NCBI RefSeq assembly: GCF_002261225.1
Contig: NZ_NEVM01000001.1
Location: 1,860,001 to 1,924,000 of the forward strand
DNA from: Bordetella genomosp. 10
GTDB lineage: Bacteria > Pseudomonadota > Gammaproteobacteria > Burkholderiales > Burkholderiaceae_B
Direction of reading: 5' to 3'
Length of the DNA: 64,000 nt
Shown here: piece by piece, positions 53,443-62,873 of the stretch
How positions within the stretch are numbered: position 1 is the stretch's first letter
Layout of the letters: the number at the start of each line of letters is the position of its first letter
Notes under the pieces: generated by a model
The model's database searches: none
What the model was told of the DNA's origin: nothing
What the model saw: the letters and a program-made list of their open reading frames with translations, nothing else
Translations under genes and position numbers: made by a program

Positions 53443-53462
53443 CCCCTCTTACAACAGAGGGG
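53443..53462. promoter_or_regulatory. Inverted repeat upstream of the LysR gene
   Basis: CCCCTCT (53443-53449) and AGAGGGG (53456-53462) form a perfect 7-bp inverted repeat with a six-base spacer, flanked by further complementary CGGC/GCCG. On minus there is no T-run, so it is a poor terminator for the upstream M81 gene; an operator for LysR self-control is possible. Confidence 0.4.
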
Positions 53463-53492
53463 CGGCGCACGACTCGACGAGAAGCCGGAGTC

Positions 53493-55004
53493 CTATCGCA
53501 TGCGCTCGCCGGCCCGCGGTCCGTTCGGACCCAGCCGCATGCCGGCGGGCAGGTGTTTCCACGGCAGGGCCTCCACCGCCATGGGCATGGAGCCGGGCGC
53601 GGTCGCCACGATGATTTCCTGCGCGATCGGCGTGAAGTCGGCGCGGAAATGCACGGCGCTCTTCACCACCAGGATCGCCTGTTCGGTCGGCTCGATGCCG
53701 ACGTAGCGGAACATGGCCTGGTCCGCCATCTGCGCCTTGTTGCTGGCCACCACGATGCGGACGTCCCCGATGCGCAGGCAGGCGGACGGTCCCAGGTCGA
53801 ACCTGATGCCGCCGTAGAACGGACCGGTGGCGTCGAATTTGCCGTCGGAGACCGATTCGACCAGGAATTCCTCTTCGAGCGGACTGTCGTCGGGCAGGCC
53901 GGCATGGCCGCCCAGCGACAAGCGCACCCGCGCGCCGGCGCCGGCTTCCCGGACGCGCCGCGCCGTCCCGGGGTCGACGATCAGGCCGATGGCGGCGCGT
54001 TTCGCGCCGTTGCGCAACAGCGCGCGCAGCATGCCCGTGGTGTCCGAGTTGCTGCCCGCGCCGGGATTGTCCTGCGCGTCGGCGATCACGATGGGCTTGC
54101 CGGCCGATTCGGCGGCGCGCATCGCGTACCGCACCGCCTCGTCGGGGTCGTACAGCTTGCCGGCGAACAGCGGCTCGGCCTGGTTCACGGCATCGGCCAG
54201 GGCGCCGGCCGCGGCGTCGGCCGCCTGCTGCGTCTGCGCGTAGGCCCAGACGCGCTGGCCGCACTCGGGAAAGTCCGCGGCGGGAAAACCCTCCACGTAG
54301 GAAACATGCACCGCCCCCGTTTCCAGTTCGGCCACCCGCCGATACAGGCCGCGCGCCGGTTCGATGTCCGTGCACTGCCAGCAGATCGGCGTCAGGAAGT
54401 CGAAGGTGCGGTCGGCCTGGAAGAAGCGCTTGCCGTGCGCCAGCCGCTGGCGCAGAAAGGCATGGGCGCGGCGGCCGGTCTCCGCCATGTCCACGTGGGG
54501 ATAGGTGCGGTATGCGATCAGCCCGTCCGCCATGTCCAGCATCTGCCGCGTGACGTTGGCGTGCAGGTCCAGCGAGGCGACGATGGGAATGTCCGGCCCG
54601 ACACAGGCGCGGACGCGGCGCAGCAGTTCGCCTTCGCCGTCGTCGAAGCTTTCCGTGACCATCGCGCCGTGCAGGTCCAGGTAGACCGCGTCCACGGGCA
54701 TGGCATTGGCGATGCCGGCGACGATCAGGGCGGCGATGCGCTCGAACGCGCCGTCGGTGACATGGGCGGAGGGGCTGGCCGCCGCCCAGGTGGTCGGCGC
54801 CAGGGTGTCGCCGCCGTCCATGGCGGCCTGCGCGAAGCCGGCGGCCGGCAGGTTGGCGCCGGCGATCGCGGGCCACAGCGCCTCGCCCGAGGCCAGGCTG
54901 GGACGTCCGCCGCCGACCACGAAATCTTCATAACCGGCCTTGTCGGGCGCGAAGGTGTTCGTCTCATGCTGGAAACCGCCATACGCGATGCGCGTCATGT
55001 TCAC
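53493..55004 (-). CDS. M81 (MlrC/microcystinase C) family metallopeptidase
   Basis: A 503-residue protein of the MlrC family. The N-terminus IAYGGFQHETNTFAP and the zinc-ligand motifs DLHGAMVTE and LDLHANVTRQM are characteristic. Further matches are ADAQDNPGAGSNSDTTGML and SLGGHAG. MlrC hydrolyses linearised microcystin, a peptide with D-amino acids, in sphingomonads; most homologues in other bacteria have no known substrate and often sit with peptide ABC transporters, as here. It lies 69 bases after the double-ATPase gene on the same strand. Confidence 0.9.
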   Translation of the reverse strand: MNMTRIAYGGFQHETNTFAPDKAGYEDFVVGGGRPSLASGEALWPAIAGANLPAAGFAQAAMDGGDTLAPTTWAAASPSAHVTDGAFERIAALIVAGIANAMPVDAVYLDLHGAMVTESFDDGEGELLRRVRACVGPDIPIVASLDLHANVTRQMLDMADGLIAYRTYPHVDMAETGRRAHAFLRQRLAHGKRFFQADRTFDFLTPICWQCTDIEPARGLYRRVAELETGAVHVSYVEGFPAADFPECGQRVWAYAQTQQAADAAAGALADAVNQAEPLFAGKLYDPDEAVRYAMRAAESAGKPIVIADAQDNPGAGSNSDTTGMLRALLRNGAKRAAIGLIVDPGTARRVREAGAGARVRLSLGGHAGLPDDSPLEEEFLVESVSDGKFDATGPFYGGIRFDLGPSACLRIGDVRIVVASNKAQMADQAMFRYVGIEPTEQAILVVKSAVHFRADFTPIAQEIIVATAPGSMPMAVEALPWKHLPAGMRLGPNGPRAGERMR

Positions 55005-55022
55005 TTTCTCCGCTAGGGTTGC

Positions 55023-55056
55023 GTTGCGTGGAAACGATAGTTGCGTGGAAACGATA
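55023..55056. repeat. Perfect 17-bp tandem repeat (two copies)
   Basis: GTTGCGTGGAAACGATA occurs at 55023-55039 and again immediately at 55040-55056, without any mismatch. It lies in the 69-base gap between the M81 gene start and the double-ATPase gene stop. It may be a recent slippage duplication or a paired binding site. Confidence 0.85.
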
Positions 55057-55073
55057 CGGGTCGGGCAGGCCGC

Positions 55074-56717
55074 CTACGCGGCCTGCGCAACCGGCTGGAA
55101 ATGCTGGAAGTCCCAATGCCTGCCCGGGGCCGCGTCGATCAGCGCCCGGGTGTAGTCGTTCGACGGCTGGCTGAGCACGTCGCGCGCCGCGCCGGCCTCG
55201 ACGACGCGGCCATGCTGCATCACCACCAGCGTGTCGCAGATCTGCGCGGCGACGCGCAGGTCATGGGTGATGAACAGCACGCCGACGCCGACCTTGCGCC
55301 GCACCGTCTCCAGCAAGGCCAGCACTTGCGCCTGCACGGAGACGTCGAGCGCCGAAACGGCTTCGTCGGCGATCAGCACGTCGGGTTCCATCACCAGCGC
55401 GCGGGCGATGCAGATGCGCTGGCGCTGCCCGCCGGAGAACTGGTGGGGATAGCGCTGCAAGGCGTCCGCCTGCAGGCCCACCAGCCGCAGCGCTTCCGCC
55501 GCCTTGGCCAGCGCGGCCGCGCGCGGCATGCCGTAGTTGACCAGGCCCTCGATGATGGAGTCGCCCACCCGGCGGCGCGGGTTGAGGCTGCGATAGGGGT
55601 CCTGGAACACGATCTGTATGCGCTTGCGCATGGCCGACAGGGCGCGGCCGTCCAGTCCCGCCAGGTCCTGTCCATGCAGTTGGATCTCGCCCGAGGAGGG
55701 CGCGATCAACTGCGCCACGCAGCGCGCCACCGTGGACTTGCCTGAGCCGGACTCGCCCACCACGCCGAGGATTTCGCCGCGGCGCAGGCTGAAGGAGATG
55801 TCCTGCGCGGCTTGCACGGTGTCGTCGCGGCTGAACAGGCGGCGGCCGCCGTAGCGCTTGCCCAATCCGCGCACGGCCAGGATGGCTTCGCTGGCGACGG
55901 CGTCGCGGGCTTGGGGGATGAGGCTGGGCACCGAGGACACCAGCATGCGCGTGTATTCCTCCCGGGGGCGCGCCAGGATCTCGTCGCGCATGCCGGTCTC
56001 GACCACGCGGCCGGCGTTCATGACCACGATGCGGTCGGCGATCTCGGCCACCACGCCGAAGTCGTGGGTAATGAAGACGACGGCGGTGCCGTGGCGCGCC
56101 TGCAGCTCGCGGATCAGCGCCAGGATCTGCTTCTGCGTGGTCACGTCCAGCGCCGTGGTGGGCTCGTCGGCGATCAGCACCTTGGGATCGAGGATCAGGG
56201 CCATGGCGATCACGATGCGCTGGCGCTGTCCGCCCGACAACTGGTGCGGATAGGAGCGATAGACCCGCTCGATGTCGGGCAGATGCACCGAGGCCATCAT
56301 GGCGAGGACGCGCTCGCGCCGTTGGCGCCGGTCCAGGCGGGTATGCAGCCGCAACACTTCGTCTATCTGGCGGCCCACCGGCTGCACGGGATTGAGGGCG
56401 GTCATGGGTTCCTGGAAGACCATCGACAGCGTCGACGCGCGCAGCGCCCGCATGCGGGCGGGGCTGGCCCGCAGGACGTCCTCCCCGCCGACCTCGATGC
56501 TGCCGGCCGTCGGCGCCAGGCTGGCGCGGTCGAGCAGTCCCATGGCCGCCATCGAGGTCACGGACTTGCCCGATCCCGATTCGCCGACGATGCAGACGGT
56601 TTCTCCGGCGCGCACGTCGACGCTGACGTCCTGCACCACGACGCGCCCCGGCTCGCCCTGCGGGCCGCGCAGGCGCACGGTCAGGTCGCGGATTTGGAGT
56701 ATGAGAGGGCGATCCAT
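55074..56717 (-). CDS. Dipeptide/oligopeptide-type ABC transporter double ATPase (DppD-DppF fused)
   Basis: A 547-residue protein with two ABC ATPases in one chain, as in GsiA. The first has Walker [13 protein letters not shown] near residue 42, [15 protein letters not shown], and Walker [12 protein letters not shown]. The second starts near residue 280 with [28 protein letters not shown] and [11 protein letters not shown]; the second Walker B has Ala-Val after the Glu, as seen in DppF types. It follows the DppC-type gene by 49 bases, and an M81 peptidase lies downstream. Confidence 0.93.
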   Translation of the reverse strand: MDRPLILQIRDLTVRLRGPQGEPGRVVVQDVSVDVRAGETVCIVGESGSGKSVTSMAAMGLLDRASLAPTAGSIEVGGEDVLRASPARMRALRASTLSMVFQEPMTALNPVQPVGRQIDEVLRLHTRLDRRQRRERVLAMMASVHLPDIERVYRSYPHQLSGGQRQRIVIAMALILDPKVLIADEPTTALDVTTQKQILALIRELQARHGTAVVFITHDFGVVAEIADRIVVMNAGRVVETGMRDEILARPREEYTRMLVSSVPSLIPQARDAVASEAILAVRGLGKRYGGRRLFSRDDTVQAAQDISFSLRRGEILGVVGESGSGKSTVARCVAQLIAPSSGEIQLHGQDLAGLDGRALSAMRKRIQIVFQDPYRSLNPRRRVGDSIIEGLVNYGMPRAAALAKAAEALRLVGLQADALQRYPHQFSGGQRQRICIARALVMEPDVLIADEAVSALDVSVQAQVLALLETVRRKVGVGVLFITHDLRVAAQICDTLVVMQHGRVVEAGAARDVLSQPSNDYTRALIDAAPGRHWDFQHFQPVAQAA

Positions 56718-56766
56718 CCTTATTCCTCGGTCATGGCGGTAATGGTTGTCATGGCGTCCACGGCGT

Positions 56767-57651
56767 TCACATGCGGCGCGCCATGCGCGGATCGAGCGCG
56801 TCGCGCATGGCGTCGCCCAGGATGTTGACGCTCAGCACGGTCAGGGACAGCAGCACGCCGGGATAGAGCACCAGCCCTGGAATGAGCTGGAAGTAGGAAC
56901 GGCCGTCGGCCATGATGTTGCCCCACGACGCCACCTCCGGCGGCACGCCCGCGCCCAGGAAGCTCAGGATCGATTCGGTGATCATCGCGGAGGCGAACAC
57001 ATAGGTGCCCTGGACCACCAGCGGCGCCAGCGTGTTCGGCACCAGGTGACGCAGCATCAGCTTGGCCGGCCGGGTGCCCAGCGACAGCGCGGCCTCGACA
57101 TAGGGCTCGTGGCGCACGCTCAGGATCACGCCGCGCACGAGGCGCACGACGCGCGGGATTTCGGGGATGGTGATCGCCGCCAGCACCGTGGCCAGGCTAG
57201 CGCCGGAGAGCGCGATCAAGGCGATGGCCAGCAGCACGCCCGGGATGGCCATCATGCCGTCCATGATGCGCATGACCACCGCGTCGATCCAGCGGAAGTA
57301 GCCGGCCAGCACGCCGATCGCCAGCCCCAGCGCCACGCTGGCCAGCGCGGCGCCCAGGCCGACGACCAGCGACACGCGGGCGCCGTACACCACCCGGGAA
57401 TACACGTCGCGCCCATAGGCGTCGGTGCCCAGCCAGTGGGCCGCGGAGATGCCTTTCAGGCGTTGCGCGGGGTCGAGCTGCATCGGATCCATGGTGTGCA
57501 GCCAGGGCGCCAGCACGGCGAGCAGCGCCATGCACAGCAGGATCAGGACCGCGATCGCGGCGGGCCGGCCGTTGACCAGCCGGCGCGCCAGCGTCGGCGG
57601 CGCCGTGGCCGGGACGGCGCCGGCCTCGGGGGAAGTCGCGGATAGCGTCAT
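56767..57651 (-). CDS. dppC: DppC-type ABC transporter permease
   Basis: A 294-residue inner-membrane permease of the dipeptide/nickel family. The N-terminal segment leads into APWLHTMDPMQLDPAQRLKGISAAHWLGTDAYGRDVYSRVVYGARVSL, the classic DppC hallmark, and the EAA loop is YVEAALSLGTRPAKLMLRHLVPN. It lies seven bases downstream of the dppB-type gene on the same strand. Confidence 0.94.
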   Translation of the reverse strand: MTLSATSPEAGAVPATAPPTLARRLVNGRPAAIAVLILLCMALLAVLAPWLHTMDPMQLDPAQRLKGISAAHWLGTDAYGRDVYSRVVYGARVSLVVGLGAALASVALGLAIGVLAGYFRWIDAVVMRIMDGMMAIPGVLLAIALIALSGASLATVLAAITIPEIPRVVRLVRGVILSVRHEPYVEAALSLGTRPAKLMLRHLVPNTLAPLVVQGTYVFASAMITESILSFLGAGVPPEVASWGNIMADGRSYFQLIPGLVLYPGVLLSLTVLSVNILGDAMRDALDPRMARRM

Positions 57652-57658
57652 GGCGTCC

Positions 57659-58600
57659 TCAGTAGCGGATGCGGGGATCGAGCACCGTGTACAGGATGTC
57701 GATCGCCAGATTGATCAAGACGTAGATCAGCGCGAACAGCAGGATCAAGGCCTGGATGACCGGGTAGTCGCGGCTGAGCACCGCGTCGACGACCAGCCGT
57801 CCCACGCCGGGGAAGTTGAAGACCGATTCCGTCACCACGACGCCGCCCAGCAGCATGGCGATGCCGATGCCGATCACCGTGACGATGGGGACGGACGCGT
57901 TGCGCAGGGCATGGCCCAGCAGCACGCCCACCTCGCGCAGTCCCTTCGACCGCGCGGTGCGGATGTAGTCCTCCGCCATGACCTCGATCAGGCTGGTGCG
58001 GGTGATGCGGGCGATCAGCGCGATATAGACGGTGCTGAGCGCCAGGGTCGGCAGCGCCAGGCTGCGCGCGAACGGCAGCAGCCCGTCCGACAGCGGGCGG
58101 TAGCCCTGGATCGGCAGCCAGCGCAGATCGACCGCGAAGACCAGGATCAGCACATAGCCGATGACGAAGACCGGCACCGAGAACCCCAGCACGGAGCCCG
58201 CCATGACCGCGCGGTCCAGCAGCTTGCCTTGCCGCCAGGCCGCCACGATGCCCAGGGGCAGGGCGATCGCCACCGACACCAGGATGGTGCAGAGGGTCAG
58301 CGCGATGGAGGGGCCGGCGCGGTCGGCGATCATGGACGTCACCGAGGCGCCGGACAGCAGCGATACGCCCAGGTCCCCGCGCAGCAGTTGGCCCAGCCAC
58401 AGGAACAACTGCAGGTACACGGGCTGGTCCAGTCCCATGGCATGGCGGATCTGCTCCAATTGCGCCGGCGTCGCCGAATCGCCCGCGATGATCGCGGCCG
58501 GGTCGCCCGGCGTCAGCCGCAGCATCGCGAACACGATGACCGCGACCATCGCCAGCACCGGAATCGTCGCCAGCAGCCGCCGCATGATGAATGAAATCAT
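57659..58600 (-). CDS. dppB: DppB-type ABC transporter permease
   Basis: A 313-residue inner-membrane permease. DppB features include the start MISFIMRRLLATIPVLAMVAVIVFAMLRLTPGDPA, the helix-rich body, and the EAA loop EDYIRTARSKGLREVGVLLGHALRN, ending in VLDPRIRY. It is 16 bases after the binding-protein gene, in the order A-B-C-DF. Confidence 0.94.
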   Translation of the reverse strand: MISFIMRRLLATIPVLAMVAVIVFAMLRLTPGDPAAIIAGDSATPAQLEQIRHAMGLDQPVYLQLFLWLGQLLRGDLGVSLLSGASVTSMIADRAGPSIALTLCTILVSVAIALPLGIVAAWRQGKLLDRAVMAGSVLGFSVPVFVIGYVLILVFAVDLRWLPIQGYRPLSDGLLPFARSLALPTLALSTVYIALIARITRTSLIEVMAEDYIRTARSKGLREVGVLLGHALRNASVPIVTVIGIGIAMLLGGVVVTESVFNFPGVGRLVVDAVLSRDYPVIQALILLFALIYVLINLAIDILYTVLDPRIRY

Positions 58601-58616
58601 GGCGGGTCCTTGCGCG

Positions 58617-60218
58617 TTATTTGGCGGACTTGATAATGCCCCAGAACACCGAGATCGGCCCGTTCACCGGATGGGACAGCGTGCTGCGGTAGCCGGTGGG
58701 CACGGTGAACTGGCCCATGGGCAGCAGCACGCCCTCGTCGATCACCAACTGCTGGATCTCGGCGGCCAGCTTGCGTTGCTCGTCCGGGTTGCCCGACAGC
58801 GCGAACTGCATGCGCAGCTTCTCGATGGCGGGCACGTCCGGCCAGCCGAACCAGGCGCCCTTGCCGTTGGCCGCCACGCCGAAGGCGCGCAGGGGATCGA
58901 TGACGTCGGCCATCACGTTGTTGGTGGAGAAGATGTTCCAGCCGCCCTTGTCCAGCGGCGCCATGGAGGCGCGGCGCGACACCAGCGTCTGCCAGTCCAT
59001 GGCTTCCAGCTTGACGTTGAAACCGGCCTTGCGCAGCGCCTGCGCGATGACGATGGGCTGGGCCTTGACCGTTCCCAGGTCGGTGGGCTGCAGGATGACC
59101 ACGGGCTGCGTCTTCGGATCGTAGTGCGCTTCCTTCAGCAGCGCCTTGGCCTTCTCGATGTTGCCCTTTACCGTCACGTCGGCGCCGGCGTCGCTTTCGA
59201 AGGGCATGCCGCAGCCGAAGATGGCGGGGCAGGTGCGGTAGTACTTGGGATTGCCCACCAGGGCCTGCAACACTTCCTGCTGGTCCACCGCATACATGGC
59301 GGCCTGGCGCACGAGCTTATTGTCGAACGGCGGATTGAGGAAGTTCATGCGCATGACGGTCTGGTTGCCGGTCGGATCCAGGACGGCGAGCTTCACGTCG
59401 GGCTGGTTCTCCAGCAGGGGCAGCATGTCGTAGGGCACCTGCTCCATATAGTCGATTTCGCCGCTGGCCAGGGCGTTCACCGCCGTCATCGGGTCGGGCA
59501 TCGTCACCCACTTGACCCGGTCTACGTTGACCACCTTGCCGCCGGCGGTGCCGCTGGGCGGCTCGGCGCGGGGCACGTAGTCCTGGTTCTTCTCGAAGAC
59601 GATCTGCACGCCCGGCTTGAATTCCGCGGTAACCATCTTGAAGGGGCCGGAGCCGATGTATTCCTTGATGGCTTCGGTGGGCGGCGTCCTGGCGATGCGC
59701 TCCGGCATCATGAACGGCGGCACGCCGCTGGTCTTGGCCAGCGCGCGGATCGCCAGGTCGGTGGGCGCGGAAAAGCTCATGGAGAAATGTTCGGCGTCGA
59801 TGGGCTTCATGTCGGTCATGAGCTGCGTCATGATCTGGCCCATCTTGTCCTGCGCGGCCCAGCGTTTGATCGACATCACGCAGTCGGCCGCCGTCACGGG
59901 CGCGCCGTCATGCCATTTCAGGCCCGGGCGCAGCGTGAAGGTGTAGGTCTTGCCATCGGCGGAAACGTCCCACTTTTCCAGCATCTGCGGATGTATCTTG
60001 CCCTGCACGTCGGTGCCCAGCAGGGTATCGAAGATCATGTAGCCGAAATTGCGCGTGATGTAGGCCGTGGTGATGATCGGGTCCAGCACCCGGATGTCCG
60101 ATTGCATCACCGCGGTTATCTGCGTCGCCGCGGCCGCCGGCGTGGCCGCTCCCGTGGCCAGCGCGCCGGTGAATGCCAGCGCGGCACAGAGGCGTCTTGC
60201 CGAAAACGTGATGCCCAT
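58617..60218 (-). CDS. Peptide-type ABC transporter substrate-binding protein (DppA/OppA family)
   Basis: A 533-residue periplasmic binding protein of SBP family 5. A signal peptide ends near residue 30 (TPAAAATQ). Family segments are seen: DVSADGKTYTFTLRPGLKWHDGAPVTAADCV, IGSGPFKM and MRMNFLNPPFDNKLVRQAAMYAVD. The start at 60218 is preferred because it opens on the signal sequence; the frame stays open upstream. It lies 94 bases downstream of dsdA. The substrate is unknown; small peptides or glutathione-like compounds are typical. Confidence 0.9.
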   Translation of the reverse strand: MGITFSARRLCAALAFTGALATGAATPAAAATQITAVMQSDIRVLDPIITTAYITRNFGYMIFDTLLGTDVQGKIHPQMLEKWDVSADGKTYTFTLRPGLKWHDGAPVTAADCVMSIKRWAAQDKMGQIMTQLMTDMKPIDAEHFSMSFSAPTDLAIRALAKTSGVPPFMMPERIARTPPTEAIKEYIGSGPFKMVTAEFKPGVQIVFEKNQDYVPRAEPPSGTAGGKVVNVDRVKWVTMPDPMTAVNALASGEIDYMEQVPYDMLPLLENQPDVKLAVLDPTGNQTVMRMNFLNPPFDNKLVRQAAMYAVDQQEVLQALVGNPKYYRTCPAIFGCGMPFESDAGADVTVKGNIEKAKALLKEAHYDPKTQPVVILQPTDLGTVKAQPIVIAQALRKAGFNVKLEAMDWQTLVSRRASMAPLDKGGWNIFSTNNVMADVIDPLRAFGVAANGKGAWFGWPDVPAIEKLRMQFALSGNPDEQRKLAAEIQQLVIDEGVLLPMGQFTVPTGYRSTLSHPVNGPISVFWGIIKSAK

Positions 60219-60312
60219 GGTCTTGCTCCCTTGACTTGTCGTTGAAATGAATCCCGCTCGCCGGACGGACCGGCGATTGCGGGAACGGCGCCGCGAGGCG
60301 CCGCCTTCCTGC

Positions 60313-61641
60313 TCAGGCGCGCGCCGGAACCGCGGCTCGGCCGCGCGCCAGGAATGCCTGGAATTCTTCCGGAGGAACAAATCTGCCGCCGGTGCTCCAG
60401 ACGATGTGCGTGGCGCGCGCGAGGCTGTCGCCCGGCGCGTGCTCGCGCAGGTAGGCCTCGCCCACGGCGTGCGACAACAACATGCGCGGACCGCTCAGCG
60501 CGGCGGCGGCGGAGGGCTCGACCTGCAAGCCCTGCATGTCGTGCAGGGCCGCGAGGTCGGCGAACAGGGTGGCGTCCGCGGCGGTGGCGACGCCGGACAA
60601 CAGGTGGCGCATCTGCGCATAGGCCAGTTCGGACGCCACCGGCACGGCCAGGCCGTCGGCTTCGGTGACGTTGTCCATGCCGGCGTCGTAGACGCTGATG
60701 CCGGGACGGTCCGGATGACGCATGCGCGTCAGGAAGCAGGCCGCGGCCGTCGGCTCGACGAACCAGCAGTGCGCCGCGTCGCCGAACACCTGCTTCAGTC
60801 CGAAGGCGATGCCGGCCGGCGCGCCGCCGACCCCGCAGGGCAGATAAACGAATAGAGGGTGCCGGACGTCGACCGCGATGCCTTGTGCCGCCAGTTGCTC
60901 GCGCAAGCGCAGCGCCGCCACGCCATAGCCCAGGAACAGCGTCAGCGATCGTTCGTCGTCGACGAAATGCGCTTGGGGGTCGTTTTCGGCGGCCAGCCGG
61001 CCGGTGTGCACGGCGGCCGCGTAATCGCCGGCATGTTCGATGACGTCCACGCCGTGCGCGCGCAGCTTGTCCTTCTTCCACTGCCTGGCTTCGGCCGACA
61101 TGTGCACCGTGGCCCGAAAGCCGAGGGAGGCGGCCATGATGCCTATGCTCATGGCCAGGTTGCCGGTGGATCCGACCGACACCGTATGCCGCGCGAAGAC
61201 GCGCCGGGCGGGCGCGTCGGCCAGCGCCGCGTAATCGCCGCCGGGCGCAATCAATCCATGCTGCAAGGCCAGGCGTTCGGTGTAGGCCAGGACTTCGTAG
61301 ATGCCGCCGCGTGCCTTGATCGACCCCGCCACCGGCAGGTCGTGGTCCGCCTTCACCAGCAGCCGGCCCCAGTCCGTCCGCGCTGGCGGCAGCGCCAGCA
61401 GGGGGCCGGCATTTTGCGCAGGCACCGGCAGCAGCGCCGATTCGATCTGCCCGTCGGCCGCGCGCAGTTCGGGAAACAGGCGCGTGAGCAAGGGCGCGAA
61501 GCGAGCCAGGCGGGCCTGCGCGTCCTCGATGTCGGCAAGGCGGATGTCGGCCTCGGCCAGCACGTCCGCCGCCGGGCGCAGATCCGGGTTTACCCAAAGC
61601 TCCGCCATGGGACCCGCCTGACTGTCGTTGTCCTGCCGCAT
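60313..61641 (-). CDS. dsdA: DsdA, D-serine ammonia-lyase
   Basis: A 442-residue PLP enzyme converting D-serine to pyruvate and ammonia; the length equals that of E. coli DsdA. The PLP lysine is Lys109 in PVAGSIKARGG, and the cofactor phosphate loop is SVGSTGNLAMSIG, with PCGVGGAPAG further on. AAGGGA lies before the ATG at 61641; the open frame continues to 61812 but is not needed. It is the first gene of the minus-strand block, upstream of a peptide ABC transporter instead of the DsdX permease found in E. coli. Confidence 0.93.
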   Translation of the reverse strand: MRQDNDSQAGPMAELWVNPDLRPAADVLAEADIRLADIEDAQARLARFAPLLTRLFPELRAADGQIESALLPVPAQNAGPLLALPPARTDWGRLLVKADHDLPVAGSIKARGGIYEVLAYTERLALQHGLIAPGGDYAALADAPARRVFARHTVSVGSTGNLAMSIGIMAASLGFRATVHMSAEARQWKKDKLRAHGVDVIEHAGDYAAAVHTGRLAAENDPQAHFVDDERSLTLFLGYGVAALRLREQLAAQGIAVDVRHPLFVYLPCGVGGAPAGIAFGLKQVFGDAAHCWFVEPTAAACFLTRMRHPDRPGISVYDAGMDNVTEADGLAVPVASELAYAQMRHLLSGVATAADATLFADLAALHDMQGLQVEPSAAAALSGPRMLLSHAVGEAYLREHAPGDSLARATHIVWSTGGRFVPPEEFQAFLARGRAAVPARA

Positions 61642-61828
61642 GCTTTTCCCTTGTATCGTTTTTTCGCTCGATCGCTCCAAGGCGGAAGACGTTTCCCCGG
61701 ATGCGGCAAGCGGCCTTGGCCGTGCGGCATCGGGAGCTACGTTCTGCCCTGCGCGTTGCGCGGATGTGATGGGAATCATCATCCATGGATAGTGCGCGAG
61801 CGTACAAATCATTTATATTGAGACTCCC

Positions 61829-61843
61829 ATTAGTCAGGCTAAT
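61829..61843. promoter_or_regulatory. LysR-type palindromic site between dsdA and its divergent regulator
   Basis: ATTAG-TCAGG-CTAAT is a perfect 5-bp inverted repeat fitting the T-N11-A pattern of LysR boxes. It ends nine bases before the LysR start codon, overlapping its ribosome-binding region. On minus it lies 12 bases upstream of a TATAAA (61817-61812) that could be the dsdA -10, so it covers the -35 area. Confidence 0.55.
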
Positions 61844-61852
61844 AGGAAGGAC

Positions 61853-62869
61853 ATGCTCTCCGCCTCCTTGCTGACGTGGCTGCGCGCGTTCGACGCCGCC
61901 GCGCGACACAACAGCTTCACGCTCGCGGCGGAAGAACTCCACGTTACGCAAGGGGCGATCAGCCAGCAGGTCAGGCACCTGGAGGATTGGCTGGGCACGC
62001 CGCTGTTCCAGCGCGGCCGGCGGCAATTGAGCCTGCTGCCGCCAGGCGTGCGGCTCAAGCTGGCGGTCAAGGAGTCCTTCCACATCCTCGAGCAGACGGT
62101 GACGTCGCTGCGGCCGCCGGCGCGCCAGCCCGTGCTGCGCCTGAACTGCTCGCCCTCGTTCGCGATGCAATGGATCACGCCGCGCATCGGCGACGTGCTG
62201 GCCGACAATCCGGACCTGTCCTTGCGCGTCTACGGCGAGTTCCATGCGTTGAACCGCAGCCGCATGACCCAGGAGCACATCGAGGCGGCCGTGCGCTTCG
62301 ACCTGGGCGGCTATGAGGACGTGCACGCGGTGTCGTTTCTCGACGAGTGGCTGCTGCCCGTGGCCTCGCCCGCGTTCCTGGCCGGCCATCCGGAGATCCG
62401 CGCGCCGCAGGATATTCCCGTGGCCCTCATGCTGCACGACGAGCTGCCCTGGGACAGCGCGGGCGATCACGAGGAATGGAATCGATGGCTGACGCTGGCC
62501 GGCGCGCCGGTGCCCCGCGTGCACACCGGCCAGCACTTCAATCTTTCGTTATTGGCGGTCAATGCCGCGATCAGCGGGCAGGGCATCGCCATGGGCCGCA
62601 TGGGGATCGTGATGGACGCCTTGACGACCGGGCGCCTCGCGCCCGTCTTGCCGCTGGCGGTGGCCTCGGAGGCGTCCTATCGCTATGTGTGCATGGACAT
62701 CGACAATCCGCGCGTGATCGCGGTGGCGCATTGGCTGAGGCAGGAAAGCCTGCGGTTTCGCCGGCAGCGGCAGGAATGGTTCCGGCGCAACAAGGTGGCG
62801 CAACGCCGGGCCGGGGCGAAAGGAAGGCTTCGCCGTGCCGCGGAAACGCCCGCGGCACGGCGAGCCTAG
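61853..62869 (+). CDS. LysR-family regulator (GcvA/DsdC-like), divergent from dsdA
   Basis: A 338-residue transcription factor of the GcvA branch. The helix-turn-helix is LLTWLRAFDAAARHNSFTLAAEELHVTQGAISQQVRHLEDWLG at about residues 5-47. The effector domain contains LRLNCSPSFAMQWITPRI, and residues 310-338 form an Arg/Ala-rich basic tail unlike most LysR proteins. AGGAAGGA gives a strong ribosome-binding site. Position opposite dsdA, as for DsdC in E. coli, suggests it controls dsdA and perhaps the peptide transporter. Confidence 0.9.
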   Translation: MLSASLLTWLRAFDAAARHNSFTLAAEELHVTQGAISQQVRHLEDWLGTPLFQRGRRQLSLLPPGVRLKLAVKESFHILEQTVTSLRPPARQPVLRLNCSPSFAMQWITPRIGDVLADNPDLSLRVYGEFHALNRSRMTQEHIEAAVRFDLGGYEDVHAVSFLDEWLLPVASPAFLAGHPEIRAPQDIPVALMLHDELPWDSAGDHEEWNRWLTLAGAPVPRVHTGQHFNLSLLAVNAAISGQGIAMGRMGIVMDALTTGRLAPVLPLAVASEASYRYVCMDIDNPRVIAVAHWLRQESLRFRRQRQEWFRRNKVAQRRAGAKGRLRRAAETPAARRA

Positions 62870-62873
62870 GACC

